A stretch of DNA of 64,000 nucleotides, from assembly GCF_000021705.1 (NCBI RefSeq), contig NC_012751.1:1910006-1974005 (forward strand), written 5' to 3'. Position numbers and translations under genes: made by a program. This stretch comes from Candidatus Hamiltonella defensa 5AT (Acyrthosiphon pisum) (GTDB lineage: Bacteria; Pseudomonadota; Gammaproteobacteria; Enterobacterales; Enterobacteriaceae). Numbering within the stretch: position 1 is the first letter of the stretch; every line of letters starts with the position of its first letter. The notes below the pieces were generated by a model. It had not been told where the DNA came from. It saw nothing but the letters and a program-made list of their open reading frames with translations, and ran no database searches. Below are positions 6,439 to 16,172 of this stretch, one piece after another.

Positions 6439-9159
6439 TTATTTTTTCAAATCTAAACGCCCATGACATTGCTTATATTTTTTGCCAGACTGGCAGGGGC
6501 AAGGGTCGTTGCGGCCTATTTTTTCGCCATTGATTTTGTGTTTTGAGTCGCCTGCCAATTGTAATGTTTCTTCGTGATTTTGATGGCTCAATTCTTGTTG
6601 CTTCCCTGTCCGTTCTATTTCTTTCAAATATTGAAGTTCAAACGCTTTCACTTCTTCCGGCATACTGATCTGAATTTTACTGAGCAAGCTGATCACTTCA
6701 TATTTTAATGATTCCAGCATAGAGGAAAACAGAGAGAAAGATTCCCGTTTATATTCCTGTTTGGGATCTTTTTGTGCATATCCCCGAAGGTGAATCCCTT
6801 GACGAAGATAATCCATCGCTGCTAAATGCTCTTTCCATGAAGAATCCAAGGTTTGCAACATGACGCTTTTTTCTAAACTGCGCATCATTTGAGCGCCTAT
6901 CTTCTCTTCTTTTTGATGATGGCTTTCAATCACTTTCTGTAAAATACGGTCACGCAGGGTTTTCTCATGTAACTGAGGCTCTTCTTCTAACCATTGAGCC
7001 ATAGGTAAATTCAGTTCAAAATCTTCTTTGAATCGTTGCTCCAAACCCTGAACATCCCACATTTCTTCTAAAGATTCAGGGGGAATATAACGATCAACCA
7101 TCATCTGCAAGACATCTTCACGTATGTTGCTGATCGTTTCACTGATGTCGCTGGCGTCTAATAGCTCGTTACGTTGCCTGTAAATGGCTCGACGTTGATC
7201 GTTAGCAACATCATCGTATTCAAGCAGTTGTTTACGAATATCAAAGTTTCGGCTCTCTACTTTACGTTGCGCATTCTCAATCGCTTTGCTGACAAATGGA
7301 TGTTCAATCGCTTCTCCAGGCGCCATCCCTAGTTTACGCATCATCCCGGACACACGTTCAGAGGCAAAAATGCGCATTAATGCATCTTCCATCGATAGAT
7401 AAAAACGGGATGACCCTGCATCTCCCTGACGACCTGAACGGCCTCTCAGTTGATTATCAATACGGCGGGATTCATGACGTTCTGTACCAATAATGTGTAA
7501 TCCTCCTGAGGCAAGTACCGCATCATGACGAATTTTCCAGGCTTCTTTAATCGCCATTATCTTTTTTTCAGAAGGATCAGTCAGAGCCGCTATTTCACTT
7601 TGCCAGCTGCCACCCAATACAATATCAGTGCCTCTCCCCGCCATGTTGGTGGCAATGGTGACCGCCCCAGGCTGGCCGGCCTGAGCAACAATTTCTGCTT
7701 CTTTTGCATGAAATTTTGCGTTTAAAACTTGATGTTGGATACCTGCTTTTTGTAGCTCAGAAGAGATAAGTTCTGATTTTTCAATGGAAATAGTGCCGAC
7801 TAAAACCGGTTGCCCGTTGGCACTACGTGCGCGGATGTCTTTAATGATTGCCTCTATTTTTTCCTTTTCTGTCATATACACCAAATCCACTAAATCCTGG
7901 CGTATCATAGGCTGATTTGTAGGAATAACGATGGTGTCTAATTTATAAATAGATCTGAATTCAAACGCTTCCGTATCCGCAGTTCCTGTCATACCTGCTA
8001 ATTTTTCATACAACCGGAAGTAATTCTGGAAGGTGATAGAGGCAAGGGTTTGATTTTCATTTTGAATGTGAACTCCTTCTTTGGCTTCAATTGCTTGATG
8101 CAAGCCATCAGACCAACGGCGACCTTCCATAGTGCGCCCCGTATGTTCATCCACAATCAGTATTTCATCTTTTTTAACAATATAATCCACGTTACGCATA
8201 AAAAGCACATGTGCCCGTAATGCCGCCGTGACATGGTGCATGAGAATAATATTGGCAGGGGAATAAAGTGATTCCCCTTCTTTCATTATGCTATTTTCTA
8301 TTAACATTTTTTCGATTAAAACGAGGCCCCGTTCTGTTAAATGGACTTGACGGGATTTTTCGTCCACCGAAAAGTGCCCTTCACCTTTAAAGGTATCGGA
8401 ATCTTCTTTTTCTTGTCGAATCAAGTGAGGTATCAGTGTATTGACCTGAATGTATCTATCAGAACTGTCATCAGTAGGACCAGAAATGATCAATGGTGTT
8501 CGAGCTTCATCAATCAAATTAGAATCGACTTCATCTACCAGTGCATAATATAGTTCCCGTTGGACACGCTCTTCTGGACTAAACACCATATTATCGCGCA
8601 GATAATCAAACCCATATTCGTTGTTAGTACCATAAGTGATATCAGCTTGATAAGCTTCACGTTTGCTATTTGAGTTCATGCCAGCGAGGTTAATACCTAC
8701 AGTAAGCCCAAGAAATTCAAATAACGGACGATTATTTTCTGCATCTCGTTTGGCCAAATAATCATTGACCGTCACGATATGCACGCCTCGTCCGGTCAAA
8801 GCGTTTAAATAGGCCGGTAAAGTCGCTGTTAATGTTTTACCTTCACCTGTACGCATTTCTGCAATACAACGTTCATTGAGTACCATGCCTCCGAGGAGCT
8901 GAACATCAAAATGCCTCATATCAAAAACACGTTTACTGGTTTCTCGTACCACTGCAAAAGCTTTTGGTAGTAGACTCTGTAATGCCTCACCGGCCGCTAA
9001 ACGTTCGCGAAATTGAGAAGTTTGAGCAGATAATTCTTCATCCGATAATTGTTCAATTTTTGATTCCATGCTGTTGATCAGATCAACGACTTTATGCATG
9101 CGACGCAAAGTACGCTCATTACGGCTGCCAAATACTTTAGTGAGTAATTTGATTAACAT
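6439..9159 (-). CDS. secA: Preprotein translocase ATPase SecA
   Basis: Motor ATPase that drives unfolded preproteins through SecYEG. All landmarks are present in 906 residues (E. coli 901): MRTGEGKT (Walker A, about residue 102), VDEVDSNLIDEARTPLIISG (Walker B), the preprotein cross-linking domain, TNMAGRGTDI, the second helicase motif GLHIIGTERHESRRIDNQLRGR, the helical scaffold, and the C-terminal zinc-binding tail CPCQSGKKYKQCHG that binds SecB. The upstream side is unusual: in E. coli the arrest peptide gene secM lies directly before secA, but here only 104 bp separate secA from a divergent gene and no secM is visible. Secretion-responsive translational control by SecM is therefore probably absent. 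Confidence 0.98.
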   Translation of the reverse strand: MLIKLLTKVFGSRNERTLRRMHKVVDLINSMESKIEQLSDEELSAQTSQFRERLAAGEALQSLLPKAFAVVRETSKRVFDMRHFDVQLLGGMVLNERCIAEMRTGEGKTLTATLPAYLNALTGRGVHIVTVNDYLAKRDAENNRPLFEFLGLTVGINLAGMNSNSKREAYQADITYGTNNEYGFDYLRDNMVFSPEERVQRELYYALVDEVDSNLIDEARTPLIISGPTDDSSDRYIQVNTLIPHLIRQEKEDSDTFKGEGHFSVDEKSRQVHLTERGLVLIEKMLIENSIMKEGESLYSPANIILMHHVTAALRAHVLFMRNVDYIVKKDEILIVDEHTGRTMEGRRWSDGLHQAIEAKEGVHIQNENQTLASITFQNYFRLYEKLAGMTGTADTEAFEFRSIYKLDTIVIPTNQPMIRQDLVDLVYMTEKEKIEAIIKDIRARSANGQPVLVGTISIEKSELISSELQKAGIQHQVLNAKFHAKEAEIVAQAGQPGAVTIATNMAGRGTDIVLGGSWQSEIAALTDPSEKKIMAIKEAWKIRHDAVLASGGLHIIGTERHESRRIDNQLRGRSGRQGDAGSSRFYLSMEDALMRIFASERVSGMMRKLGMAPGEAIEHPFVSKAIENAQRKVESRNFDIRKQLLEYDDVANDQRRAIYRQRNELLDASDISETISNIREDVLQMMVDRYIPPESLEEMWDVQGLEQRFKEDFELNLPMAQWLEEEPQLHEKTLRDRILQKVIESHHQKEEKIGAQMMRSLEKSVMLQTLDSSWKEHLAAMDYLRQGIHLRGYAQKDPKQEYKRESFSLFSSMLESLKYEVISLLSKIQISMPEEVKAFELQYLKEIERTGKQQELSHQNHEETLQLAGDSKHKINGEKIGRNDPCPCQSGKKYKQCHGRLDLKK

Positions 9160-9263
9160 GATGATGAGTATCTCTAAAAGACAAAAGGTTCAAGAAAGAA
9201 GATGAATGTTGTACAGTATTTTGGTTGAAGCAAAACGATTTTATCATCAAACAGGTTTAAAAC

Positions 9264-9812
9264 ATGCCAAAACGTGAAAGCCGACCACAACGACTCAATA
9301 TTTTGCTCCAAAAAGAAAGCCCGGAAGATAGGCTTGAATATCTTTTATCGCAACCCGATCAAACTAAAAACATAGAGCAACATGCCCTTGGATTGCTTAA
9401 GTTGAATGCGGTTGTAAAAAAATTATTGTCACCCCCTTTACAGCCATGGTGCCGTGTCGCCAATTATCGACAAAATATTTTAGTATTAGACATCGCTAAT
9501 GGAAGCTGGATGATGCGTTTACGTTATGAACAGCTTAACCTTCTCTCAGCATTGAGAAAACAAATTTTACCATCATTGTGCTCAATCCACATCAGGATTA
9601 ATCCGATCTTAATGTTAGAATTTCACAATACGAAACAAAAACTCGAAGGAATGAAAAAAAAAGAAACCGATGAATCAAACAGCCGCTGCCTGAGCTTGAA
9701 AACAGCCGAGTTATTAGTGAACCTGGCGAGCAGGAGTCCGAAAAAGCTCAGCGATGCCTTAAAACGTTTAGCGGGGTTAGTAAAAAACTCGACATCCCCG
9801 CCGCCGATCTAA
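9264..9812 (+). CDS. DUF721 (DciA-like) protein
   Basis: The central segment, about residues 48-115 (VVKKLLSPPLQPWCRVANY, LVLDIANGSWMMRLRYEQ, LLSALRKQILPSL, IHIRINP), matches the DUF721 pattern of a conserved tryptophan, an Arg-rich strand and a closing beta strand. In many bacteria the DUF721 protein DciA helps load the replicative helicase; in enterobacteria, where DnaC does that job, the role of the homologs near secA is unclear. The product is 182 residues. The gene is divergent from secA, the place where relatives keep a DUF721 gene beside secM-secA. The C-terminal 60 residues are variable and basic. The family call is fairly firm, the function is not. Confidence 0.72.
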   Translation: MPKRESRPQRLNILLQKESPEDRLEYLLSQPDQTKNIEQHALGLLKLNAVVKKLLSPPLQPWCRVANYRQNILVLDIANGSWMMRLRYEQLNLLSALRKQILPSLCSIHIRINPILMLEFHNTKQKLEGMKKKETDESNSRCLSLKTAELLVNLASRSPKKLSDALKRLAGLVKNSTSPPPI

Positions 9813-9862
9813 ATGAGGAAAATCTCAAGCAGTACCAGCAAACCTCTTCAGATGAGACGTGC

Positions 9863-11527
9863 TTAATAAGGGGACTGATGTATCTCCCCTACTGCACGAC
9901 CAGAAGGATCGGCGCTATCTTTGAAAGACGCATCCCATTCCATTGCTTTCGCGGAAGAACAAGCCACCGAAGGCCCGCCTGGAACGCATTCTGCAGCCGA
10001 TGGCAGCGGAAATAATTCCTGAAATATCTCACGATACAAATAGCCTTCTTTCGATGTTGGAGGGTTGTGAGGAAAACGAAGATGTGCTGTTTCAAGCTGT
10101 TGATCGCTGATTTGCTGATTTGCCTTTTCTTTTAAAGAGTCTATCCAACTGTAACCCACGCCGTCAGAAAATTGCTCTTTTTGACGCCAGGCCACTTTTG
10201 CAGGCAAGTCAGACTGAAAGCATTCGCGTAAAATATGTTTTTCTATTTTTCCATGACCACACATTTTGTCTTTTGGATTAATGCGCATCGCCACATCCAG
10301 AAAATGTTTATCCAAAAAAGGGACTCGAGCTTCCACACCCCATGCTGCCATCGCTTTATTCGCTCGAGCACAATCGTACATATGTAATGACAGTAATTTT
10401 CGTACTGTCTCTTCGTGAAATTCTTGCGCATTAGGCGCTTTATGAAAATAAAGATAGCCTCCAAAAATTTCATCCGATCCTTCACCAGAGAGCACCATTT
10501 TGATCCCCATGGCTTTAATTTTGCGAGCCATTAAATACATGGGCGTAGACGCACGAATAGTGGTGACATCATAGGTTTCAACGTGATAAATCACATCTCG
10601 TATCGCATCTATACCCTCTTGAACAGTGAAATGAATTTCATGATGAACTGTGCCGAGCGCTTTTGCCACTTCCTTTGCAGACGATAAATCAGGAGAGCCC
10701 TCCAGACCTACAGCGAATGAATGCAGTTGTGGCCACCAAGCCTCAGTATGCTGGTTGTTTTCCACTCTGCGTGCCGCGAATTTTTTGGTGATAGCGGAAA
10801 TAATAGAAGAATCTAAACCGCCTGAAAGCAGTAATCCATAAGGGACATCCGTCATCAAATGACTTTTTACGGCATCTTCTAATGCCTGCGTCAGTTGTTT
10901 TGGATCTGTTGTATTCTCTTTGACTTGATGATAATCAAACCAGTCTCTCTGATAATAGGAGGTGATTTCTTTATTTTGGCTCCAAAAATAACTGCCTGGA
11001 GGAAACTCTTTTAATGTTTGACACACAGGCACCAGCGCTTTCATTTCAGAAGCCACAAATAGTGTGCCATTCTCGTCCTCTCCCATATATAAGGGAATAA
11101 TCCCTAAGTGATCACGCCCGATTAAAAAGGTGCCTTTTTCTTCGTCATAAAGGATGAAGGTAAACATTCCCTGAAGCTCATCTAAAAACGGTTCTCCTTT
11201 TTCTTGATAAAGCGCCAAAATGACTTCACAGTCTGAATCCGTTTGGAATTCATATCGTTCTTTATATTTTCCCCGTAATGCTTGATGATTATAAATTTCA
11301 CCATTGACTGCAAGAATATGGGTTTTTTTCGCGTTATAAAGAGGTTGAGCGCCTCTATTGGTGTCAACAATGGATAAACGTTCATGTACCAAAATAGCTT
11401 TATCAGAAGCATAAACACCGGACCAATCCGGGCCACGGTGTCGCATCAGTCGCGACATTTCCAACCCTTTTTTTCGTAATTCGGCTGGGTCTGTTTTTAA
11501 GTTCAACACTCCAAAAATAGAACACAT
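9863..11527 (-). CDS. asnB: Asparagine synthetase B (glutamine-hydrolysing)
   Basis: Makes asparagine from aspartate, glutamine and ATP. After removal of Met, Cys becomes the N-terminal nucleophile (MCSIFGVLNLK), which fixes the start at 11527 rather than the longer frame opening at 11551. The N-terminal Ntn glutaminase domain includes RLSIVDT, NGEIYNH and the DSDCEV loop. The synthetase domain has the PP-loop SGGLDSS (about residue 233) and LSGEGSDEIFGGY. The ending matches E. coli AsnB, and the length is 554 residues in both. It lies 13 bases after yejM on the same strand and may be co-transcribed with it, an arrangement not found in E. coli. The gene is intact, so asparagine synthesis seems retained. 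Confidence 0.96.
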   Translation of the reverse strand: MCSIFGVLNLKTDPAELRKKGLEMSRLMRHRGPDWSGVYASDKAILVHERLSIVDTNRGAQPLYNAKKTHILAVNGEIYNHQALRGKYKERYEFQTDSDCEVILALYQEKGEPFLDELQGMFTFILYDEEKGTFLIGRDHLGIIPLYMGEDENGTLFVASEMKALVPVCQTLKEFPPGSYFWSQNKEITSYYQRDWFDYHQVKENTTDPKQLTQALEDAVKSHLMTDVPYGLLLSGGLDSSIISAITKKFAARRVENNQHTEAWWPQLHSFAVGLEGSPDLSSAKEVAKALGTVHHEIHFTVQEGIDAIRDVIYHVETYDVTTIRASTPMYLMARKIKAMGIKMVLSGEGSDEIFGGYLYFHKAPNAQEFHEETVRKLLSLHMYDCARANKAMAAWGVEARVPFLDKHFLDVAMRINPKDKMCGHGKIEKHILRECFQSDLPAKVAWRQKEQFSDGVGYSWIDSLKEKANQQISDQQLETAHLRFPHNPPTSKEGYLYREIFQELFPLPSAAECVPGGPSVACSSAKAMEWDASFKDSADPSGRAVGEIHQSPY

Positions 11528-11540
11528 AGTCATTTTCCTG

Positions 11541-13250
11541 TTAATCTGCAATAAAACGTTTTGTTTCAGTTAAAACCTGCAATAAAAGTGATAATTCTGA
11601 CGTATCATTTTGGATCAAAATCCCATTTTGATCATAAGTATGGTAACTGCCATTGTCATCCAGAGCGATCGTTTTCCTGGGCGTCACTACGAGTAGTTCT
11701 TTATTTTTTTTTGTTAATATCCAGGGATATAGTCTTTCAGGTGTGAAAAGATTTTCACCTTGCGAATACTCCTTGACTGCCGTTTTAGTATGCAACAATT
11801 TTTGCATGATCGTCGCCATAATATCCTGATGGCTGGTTAATTTATGGATGATTTGAGTAGAGATCTTGGGCCAATAAACGATCAGAGGCACCTTAGAAGG
11901 AATTCTTTTATTTTGATTTTCTGCAGCTGCATATGCGCCTGTAATAATAATGACCGTTTTAGTGAACTGAGGATCTTTTTTCAGGACATCTATCATCTCT
12001 GAAATCTGTTGATCAATATTTTTTATACGCGTTTCATCAGGCTCTAGAGCGGTTGAGGCAGTGTTAAAATGAATATAAGAAAACCATGGGCGGGTATTTA
12101 ATTTTTTACTAAACCATTCATACCATTCTTCAGTGGTTTTTCGGTTGCTCTGTAACATAGGCGAAGGCAAAGAAAAGTCTGTGAATAGAGCCTGTCTATA
12201 CAGAGGGTTTTTAAAACCATCAGAGGAAAATAATCCAAATTGATAGCCTTGTGCCTCTAACGAGCGAATGAGTACAGAGGGTTTTCGAGTAAAGAAGATA
12301 CTATCAAGATAAGTGGATGAAATGCCATAAAATAGCCCCAATAATCCAGTCTCTTCTTTACTACCTGAGCTGTAATGATTTTTAAATTGAAGATGAGCCT
12401 CAGCAAATGCGGCTGTTTTAGGCATTGCCTTTTCAAAATAAGGGGTATTGATGCCATTAATCCCAATCAACAATAAATTGTAGCCACTTCCTTTATCGTC
12501 AAAAGTCACTTTACTCAGGGGATATTCTATCGATGGCGCATTCAGTTTGTCATTTTCTATGAGCTGTTTTTCATATTTTTGTTGATTTAATAAACCATGT
12601 TTTTGCAAAAATTTTCGTGCCGTCATGGGATAAGACAAAGGAAGATTTGATCTTTGCATAGTAATAGGTCGGTAAAAATTCGCATCAGCCCAACTGTATA
12701 AAATATGAGAAGTGCAGAAAGCAGTAATAAACAACCCTATTAATAAATTAACAAATATTTTTTTTGTGAATTTTCTTAATTTTTGCCAACAAAAAATACT
12801 AAATAACATCTCAATCGAAAAGATAATCGGGATGACAATAAATAAATACTGCCAGTCACGGCTCAGTTGGGTTTGTTCAGGATTAATTAAAAACGCCCAT
12901 ATCATAGGCGTTATATGTAAATGAAAGCGAGTGAAAGTTTCACCATCAATAATCAGTAATGCCAGCCCTGATGTCGCAAGAATAACGGAAAAAAATCGAA
13001 GTAAGCGTTGAGAGAAAATAATGAAGGTTAACGGAAATAAGGTTAAAAGATAAACCACAAAAACAATAAAGCTAAAATGCCCAAGCCAACTGACCAGGGC
13101 ATAAACACGCCCCAAAAGAGAAGTGGGCCAGTCAGATACAAATAAATATCGACTGCCCAATATTAAAGTTAAAAATATGTTAAAGAGAACAAACCAATGC
13201 CCCCAGCTGATCATCTGAGAGAGTTTTTCTCGATAATGCTGACGCTTCAT
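11541..13250 (-). CDS. yejM: Inner-membrane LPS-level regulator YejM (PbgA/LapC)
   Basis: YejM has an N-terminal membrane domain and a periplasmic sulfatase-like domain; it senses LPS and restrains LapB/FtsH-mediated degradation of LpxC. The N-terminal region is close to E. coli (HYREKLSQMISWGHWF, SRYLFVSDWPTSL, FTRFHLHITPMIW), with five predicted membrane segments in about the first 180 residues, followed by the linker and hydrolase-like domain (LLLIGINGINTPYFEKAM, HYSSGSKEETGLLGLFYG). Start choice: homology favours ATG 13250 (MKRQHYREK), but a TTG at 13292 with AAGGA 6 bases upstream would add 14 residues. Total length is about that of E. coli (586). The yejL neighbour of other enterobacteria is missing; the 198-bp gap before fabI holds only a 50-codon open frame without a start codon. 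Confidence 0.92.
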   Translation of the reverse strand: MKRQHYREKLSQMISWGHWFVLFNIFLTLILGSRYLFVSDWPTSLLGRVYALVSWLGHFSFIVFVVYLLTLFPLTFIIFSQRLLRFFSVILATSGLALLIIDGETFTRFHLHITPMIWAFLINPEQTQLSRDWQYLFIVIPIIFSIEMLFSIFCWQKLRKFTKKIFVNLLIGLFITAFCTSHILYSWADANFYRPITMQRSNLPLSYPMTARKFLQKHGLLNQQKYEKQLIENDKLNAPSIEYPLSKVTFDDKGSGYNLLLIGINGINTPYFEKAMPKTAAFAEAHLQFKNHYSSGSKEETGLLGLFYGISSTYLDSIFFTRKPSVLIRSLEAQGYQFGLFSSDGFKNPLYRQALFTDFSLPSPMLQSNRKTTEEWYEWFSKKLNTRPWFSYIHFNTASTALEPDETRIKNIDQQISEMIDVLKKDPQFTKTVIIITGAYAAAENQNKRIPSKVPLIVYWPKISTQIIHKLTSHQDIMATIMQKLLHTKTAVKEYSQGENLFTPERLYPWILTKKNKELLVVTPRKTIALDDNGSYHTYDQNGILIQNDTSELSLLLQVLTETKRFIAD

Positions 13251-13490
13251 GAGCAAAATGGTCAATGGCTTTATATGCAATTTTTTGCTCAATTTTTTAT
13301 CCTTAACTTAATGAAACTATTTATTTTTTGATTAAAACATCTATGTCAATCAATGGCATCAGGCATTGCAGTACTTGATCAAAAATCTGGTCTCTGCTTT
13401 GACAAAAAATACGGATTTTCTGCTTTTTCAAGATGACATTTGAATCCGGATAAGATAATAGCGTTCGCTCTCGGATATAGATTTTTGATA

Positions 13491-14270
13491 TTAATGATCA
13501 CCCATTGCCGCAATACTAAAACCGCCATCTACATGTAATATCTCACCGGTAATGCCCGCTGCTAAATCAGAACACAAAAAAGCGGCTGAATTCCCAACAT
13601 CTTCGATGGTCACTGTACGACGAATGGGGGCCGTTTTTTCAAATTGTGTCAGCATTTTTCGAAAATCCGAAATACCGGAGGCGGCTAATGTACGAATAGG
13701 ACCAGCAGAAATACCATTGACTCTGATCTGTTTTGGACCTAAGTCATTGGCCATATAACGGACATTCGCTTCGAGAGAAGCTTTGGCTAAACCCATCACG
13801 TTGTAATTTGGGATCGCTCGCTCAGCACCTAAATAGGTTAAGGTCAGTAAAGCCGCGTTTTCGTTGAGCATATTTTGACAGGCTTTAGCCAAAGCAACGA
13901 AGCTATAGCTACTGATATCATGTGCAATTTGAAAGCCTTCACGAGTGACCGCTTTAATATACCCCCCTTCTAATTGATCTCTAGGAGCAAAACCAATCGA
14001 GTGCACAAAACCATCAAATTTAGGCCAATGTTGAGATAATTCCAGGAACAAACCCTCGATGCTTTTATCTTCGGCAACATCACAAGGAAAAACCAATGTT
14101 GACCCCAAATTTTGGGCAAATTCTTCTACTCGATATTTTAATTTTTCATTTTGATAAGTAAAGGCCAGTTCAGCCCCTTCACGTTTCATGGCTTGAGCTA
14201 TTCCATAAGCAATAGAAAGCTTGCTGGCAATACCTGTGATGAGAATACGTTTTTCGGCAAGAAAACCCAT
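13491..14270 (-). CDS. fabI: Enoyl-[acyl-carrier-protein] reductase (NADH)
   Basis: Performs the last reduction in each fatty-acid elongation cycle. It has a short-chain dehydrogenase fold with the N-terminal cofactor region ITGIASKLSIAYGIAQAM, SIGFAPRDQLEG, the catalytic Tyr-Lys pair in YNVMGLAKASLEAN, and the substrate loop ISAGPIRTLAASGI. At 259 residues it is close to E. coli FabI (262). It follows sapF on the same strand, as in the E. coli sap-fabI region. The protein appears complete and functional. Confidence 0.97.
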   Translation of the reverse strand: MGFLAEKRILITGIASKLSIAYGIAQAMKREGAELAFTYQNEKLKYRVEEFAQNLGSTLVFPCDVAEDKSIEGLFLELSQHWPKFDGFVHSIGFAPRDQLEGGYIKAVTREGFQIAHDISSYSFVALAKACQNMLNENAALLTLTYLGAERAIPNYNVMGLAKASLEANVRYMANDLGPKQIRVNGISAGPIRTLAASGISDFRKMLTQFEKTAPIRRTVTIEDVGNSAAFLCSDLAAGITGEILHVDGGFSIAAMGDH

Positions 14271-14364
14271 AGTGATTATCCTTATTTGATGATTTTGACG
14301 GAATGAGGCTGCCAGAAAAACAGGCGAACCCTATATTTATTTTTAAAATCAATGCATTCGCATA

Positions 14365-15180
14365 TTAAAAATCTTTATTGTCTTGACGCCAGGCCTCCGC
14401 CGTTAATGCTTGACCAAAATGGCTTGTGATTAAGCTTTGAGTAACATGATGTAAAGGCGAAGCCAAAACTTCAGCGGTGTGACCATGCTCTATAATTTCC
14501 CCCTCGCTCATGACTATCAGTTGATCACTGATGTGTTTGATGATGCCAAGATGTTGAGTGATATAAATATACGAAATACCCTGTTTTTCTTGTAATTCAA
14601 GCATCAAATTAATCATTTGAGCTTGCATCGGCATATCCAGTGAAATCAAAATTTCATCGGCAATGATCACTTTAGGTTGCAAAATAAGCGCATAGGCTAA
14701 GGCGATACGTTGTTTTTGACCTGAAGCGAGCATATGAGGGTAATCATTCGCATGTTCTACAGATAAACCGACCTGCCGTAAAATTTGATGTATTTGTTTT
14801 TTACGTTCGAAATCCGTTAAACAGGTGTGCAATTTAAGCGGGATATTCAATAATTCTCCCACTCTTTGACGTGGATTAAGTGATATATCCGGATTGGGTA
14901 AGATCATCCGTATTTGTTTGCTACGATAAGCATAATCACCATACTGAAGAGGATGGCCATTGAGTAATAACTCCCCTTCAGTCTGCTCGATCCTGCCTGA
15001 TAATATTTTGGCGAGTGTGGATTTGCCCGAGCCGCTTTTGCCTATCACTGCCAAGGTTTTACCTTCTTTTAAAGTAAAACTGACAGATTTCAATGCTTCA
15101 TCAGATTTTTGAAAAAACAACCCTGTACGATAGTAGAAAATTTTGCTGAGGTTACGCGCTTCAAGCAGACAGTCCGACAT
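14365..15180 (-). CDS. sapF: ABC transporter ATPase SapF
   Basis: ATP-binding subunit of the Sap (peptide/putrescine-type) importer of the Dpp/Opp family. Walker A is GKSGSGKST (about residue 47); the signature is degenerate as HMLASGQKQRIALA; Walker B is VIIADEI. Length 271 (E. coli 268). Its stop side lies 94 bp from fabI, and its start overlaps the sapD stop by one base. In enterobacteria Sap proteins have been linked to antimicrobial-peptide resistance and putrescine export; which role applies here cannot be read from the sequence. Confidence 0.93.
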   Translation of the reverse strand: MSDCLLEARNLSKIFYYRTGLFFQKSDEALKSVSFTLKEGKTLAVIGKSGSGKSTLAKILSGRIEQTEGELLLNGHPLQYGDYAYRSKQIRMILPNPDISLNPRQRVGELLNIPLKLHTCLTDFERKKQIHQILRQVGLSVEHANDYPHMLASGQKQRIALAYALILQPKVIIADEILISLDMPMQAQMINLMLELQEKQGISYIYITQHLGIIKHISDQLIVMSEGEIIEHGHTAEVLASPLHHVTQSLITSHFGQALTAEAWRQDNKDF

Positions 15181-16172
15181 TATTGCTCTTCCATGTTTAA
15201 CGGAAAATGACAGGCAAAAGCGTGATTTTTTATTTGTCTTAATTCAGGCGTTTTAATACAGATTTTTTGTGCATAAGGGCAACGAGGCCCCAAACGACAA
15301 CCGATGGGTAAATGATCTAATGAAGGAATAACGCCAGGTAAAGTATTCAGACGGCTTTTATGTGGCAGGGAATGTCCGAAGTTAGGCATTGAGCGGATCA
15401 GCGCTTGAGTGTAAGGATGATGAGGCGTGTTTAATAATTCATGCCGACCCGCGCTTTCTACTGTTTGGCCGCAATATAATACATTAATTCGATCTGCCCA
15501 ATGGCTTATCATGTGTAGATCGTGACTGATCAATAAAATAGTGGTGCCATTATTTTTATTTAAACGTGTTAAAAGACGAAAAATTTGTGCTTGGGTTGTT
15601 GACTCCATCGAGTTGGTGGGCTCATCTGCAATCAAAAGTCGGGGTTGATTCGCCAATGCAATGGCGATCATGACTTTCTGGCATTCTCCTTGTGTTAATT
15701 GATAAGAATAATTTTTCATCATTTTTTTCGGATCTTTAATACCAACCCGATGAAGTAATTCAAAGGCACGCCGCAAACGCCAGCGAAACACTTGCCGCCA
15801 ACGGCCTTTGTAGGTTGAGCCTGGTATTGATTGAATCAATTGTGTGCCAATATTTTTTGCAGGGTTCAAGCAAGACTGGGGCTCTTGAAATATCATCGAA
15901 ATATTTCGGCCTATCAATTTGTGCCGTGCACGAGGGGATAATTTTAATAAATCAATATCATTGAAACGAAAACGATCAGCCGTGATTCGCCAGCTTTCTT
16001 TGCTCACACCGCAAATGGCTTTGGCAATCAAACTTTTGCCAGAGCCAGATTCACCCACTACACCTCTTATTTCGCCCTCAGTTAATATCATACTGACCCT
16101 GTCAACCGCTTTTACAGGGCCACCTGTCGTCATAATGGTAATGGTCAGATTACGAATATCAAGTAGTGGCAT
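15180..16172 (-). CDS. sapD: ABC transporter ATPase SapD
   Basis: Partner ATPase of SapF, 330 residues as in E. coli. It has Walker A GESGSGKS (about residue 37), a Q-loop in ISMIFQEPQSCLNP, the signature YQLTQGECQKVMIAIAL, Walker B LLIADEPTNSM, and the C-terminal oligopeptide-transporter extension with clustered cysteines (CRLGPRCPYAQKIC through CHFPL), a mark of the Dpp/Opp-type ATPases that may bind an iron-sulfur cluster. Ends overlap sapC and sapF by single bases, so the four sap genes form one translationally coupled operon. Confidence 0.94.
   Translation of the reverse strand: MPLLDIRNLTITIMTTGGPVKAVDRVSMILTEGEIRGVVGESGSGKSLIAKAICGVSKESWRITADRFRFNDIDLLKLSPRARHKLIGRNISMIFQEPQSCLNPAKNIGTQLIQSIPGSTYKGRWRQVFRWRLRRAFELLHRVGIKDPKKMMKNYSYQLTQGECQKVMIAIALANQPRLLIADEPTNSMESTTQAQIFRLLTRLNKNNGTTILLISHDLHMISHWADRINVLYCGQTVESAGRHELLNTPHHPYTQALIRSMPNFGHSLPHKSRLNTLPGVIPSLDHLPIGCRLGPRCPYAQKICIKTPELRQIKNHAFACHFPLNMEEQ

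Noticed and set aside
13318..13480. About 50-codon open frame on the minus strand between fabI and yejM (contains SRDQIFDQVLQCLMPLID)
   Set aside because: No start codon and no recognisable family; could be the tail of a lost gene but cannot be supported.
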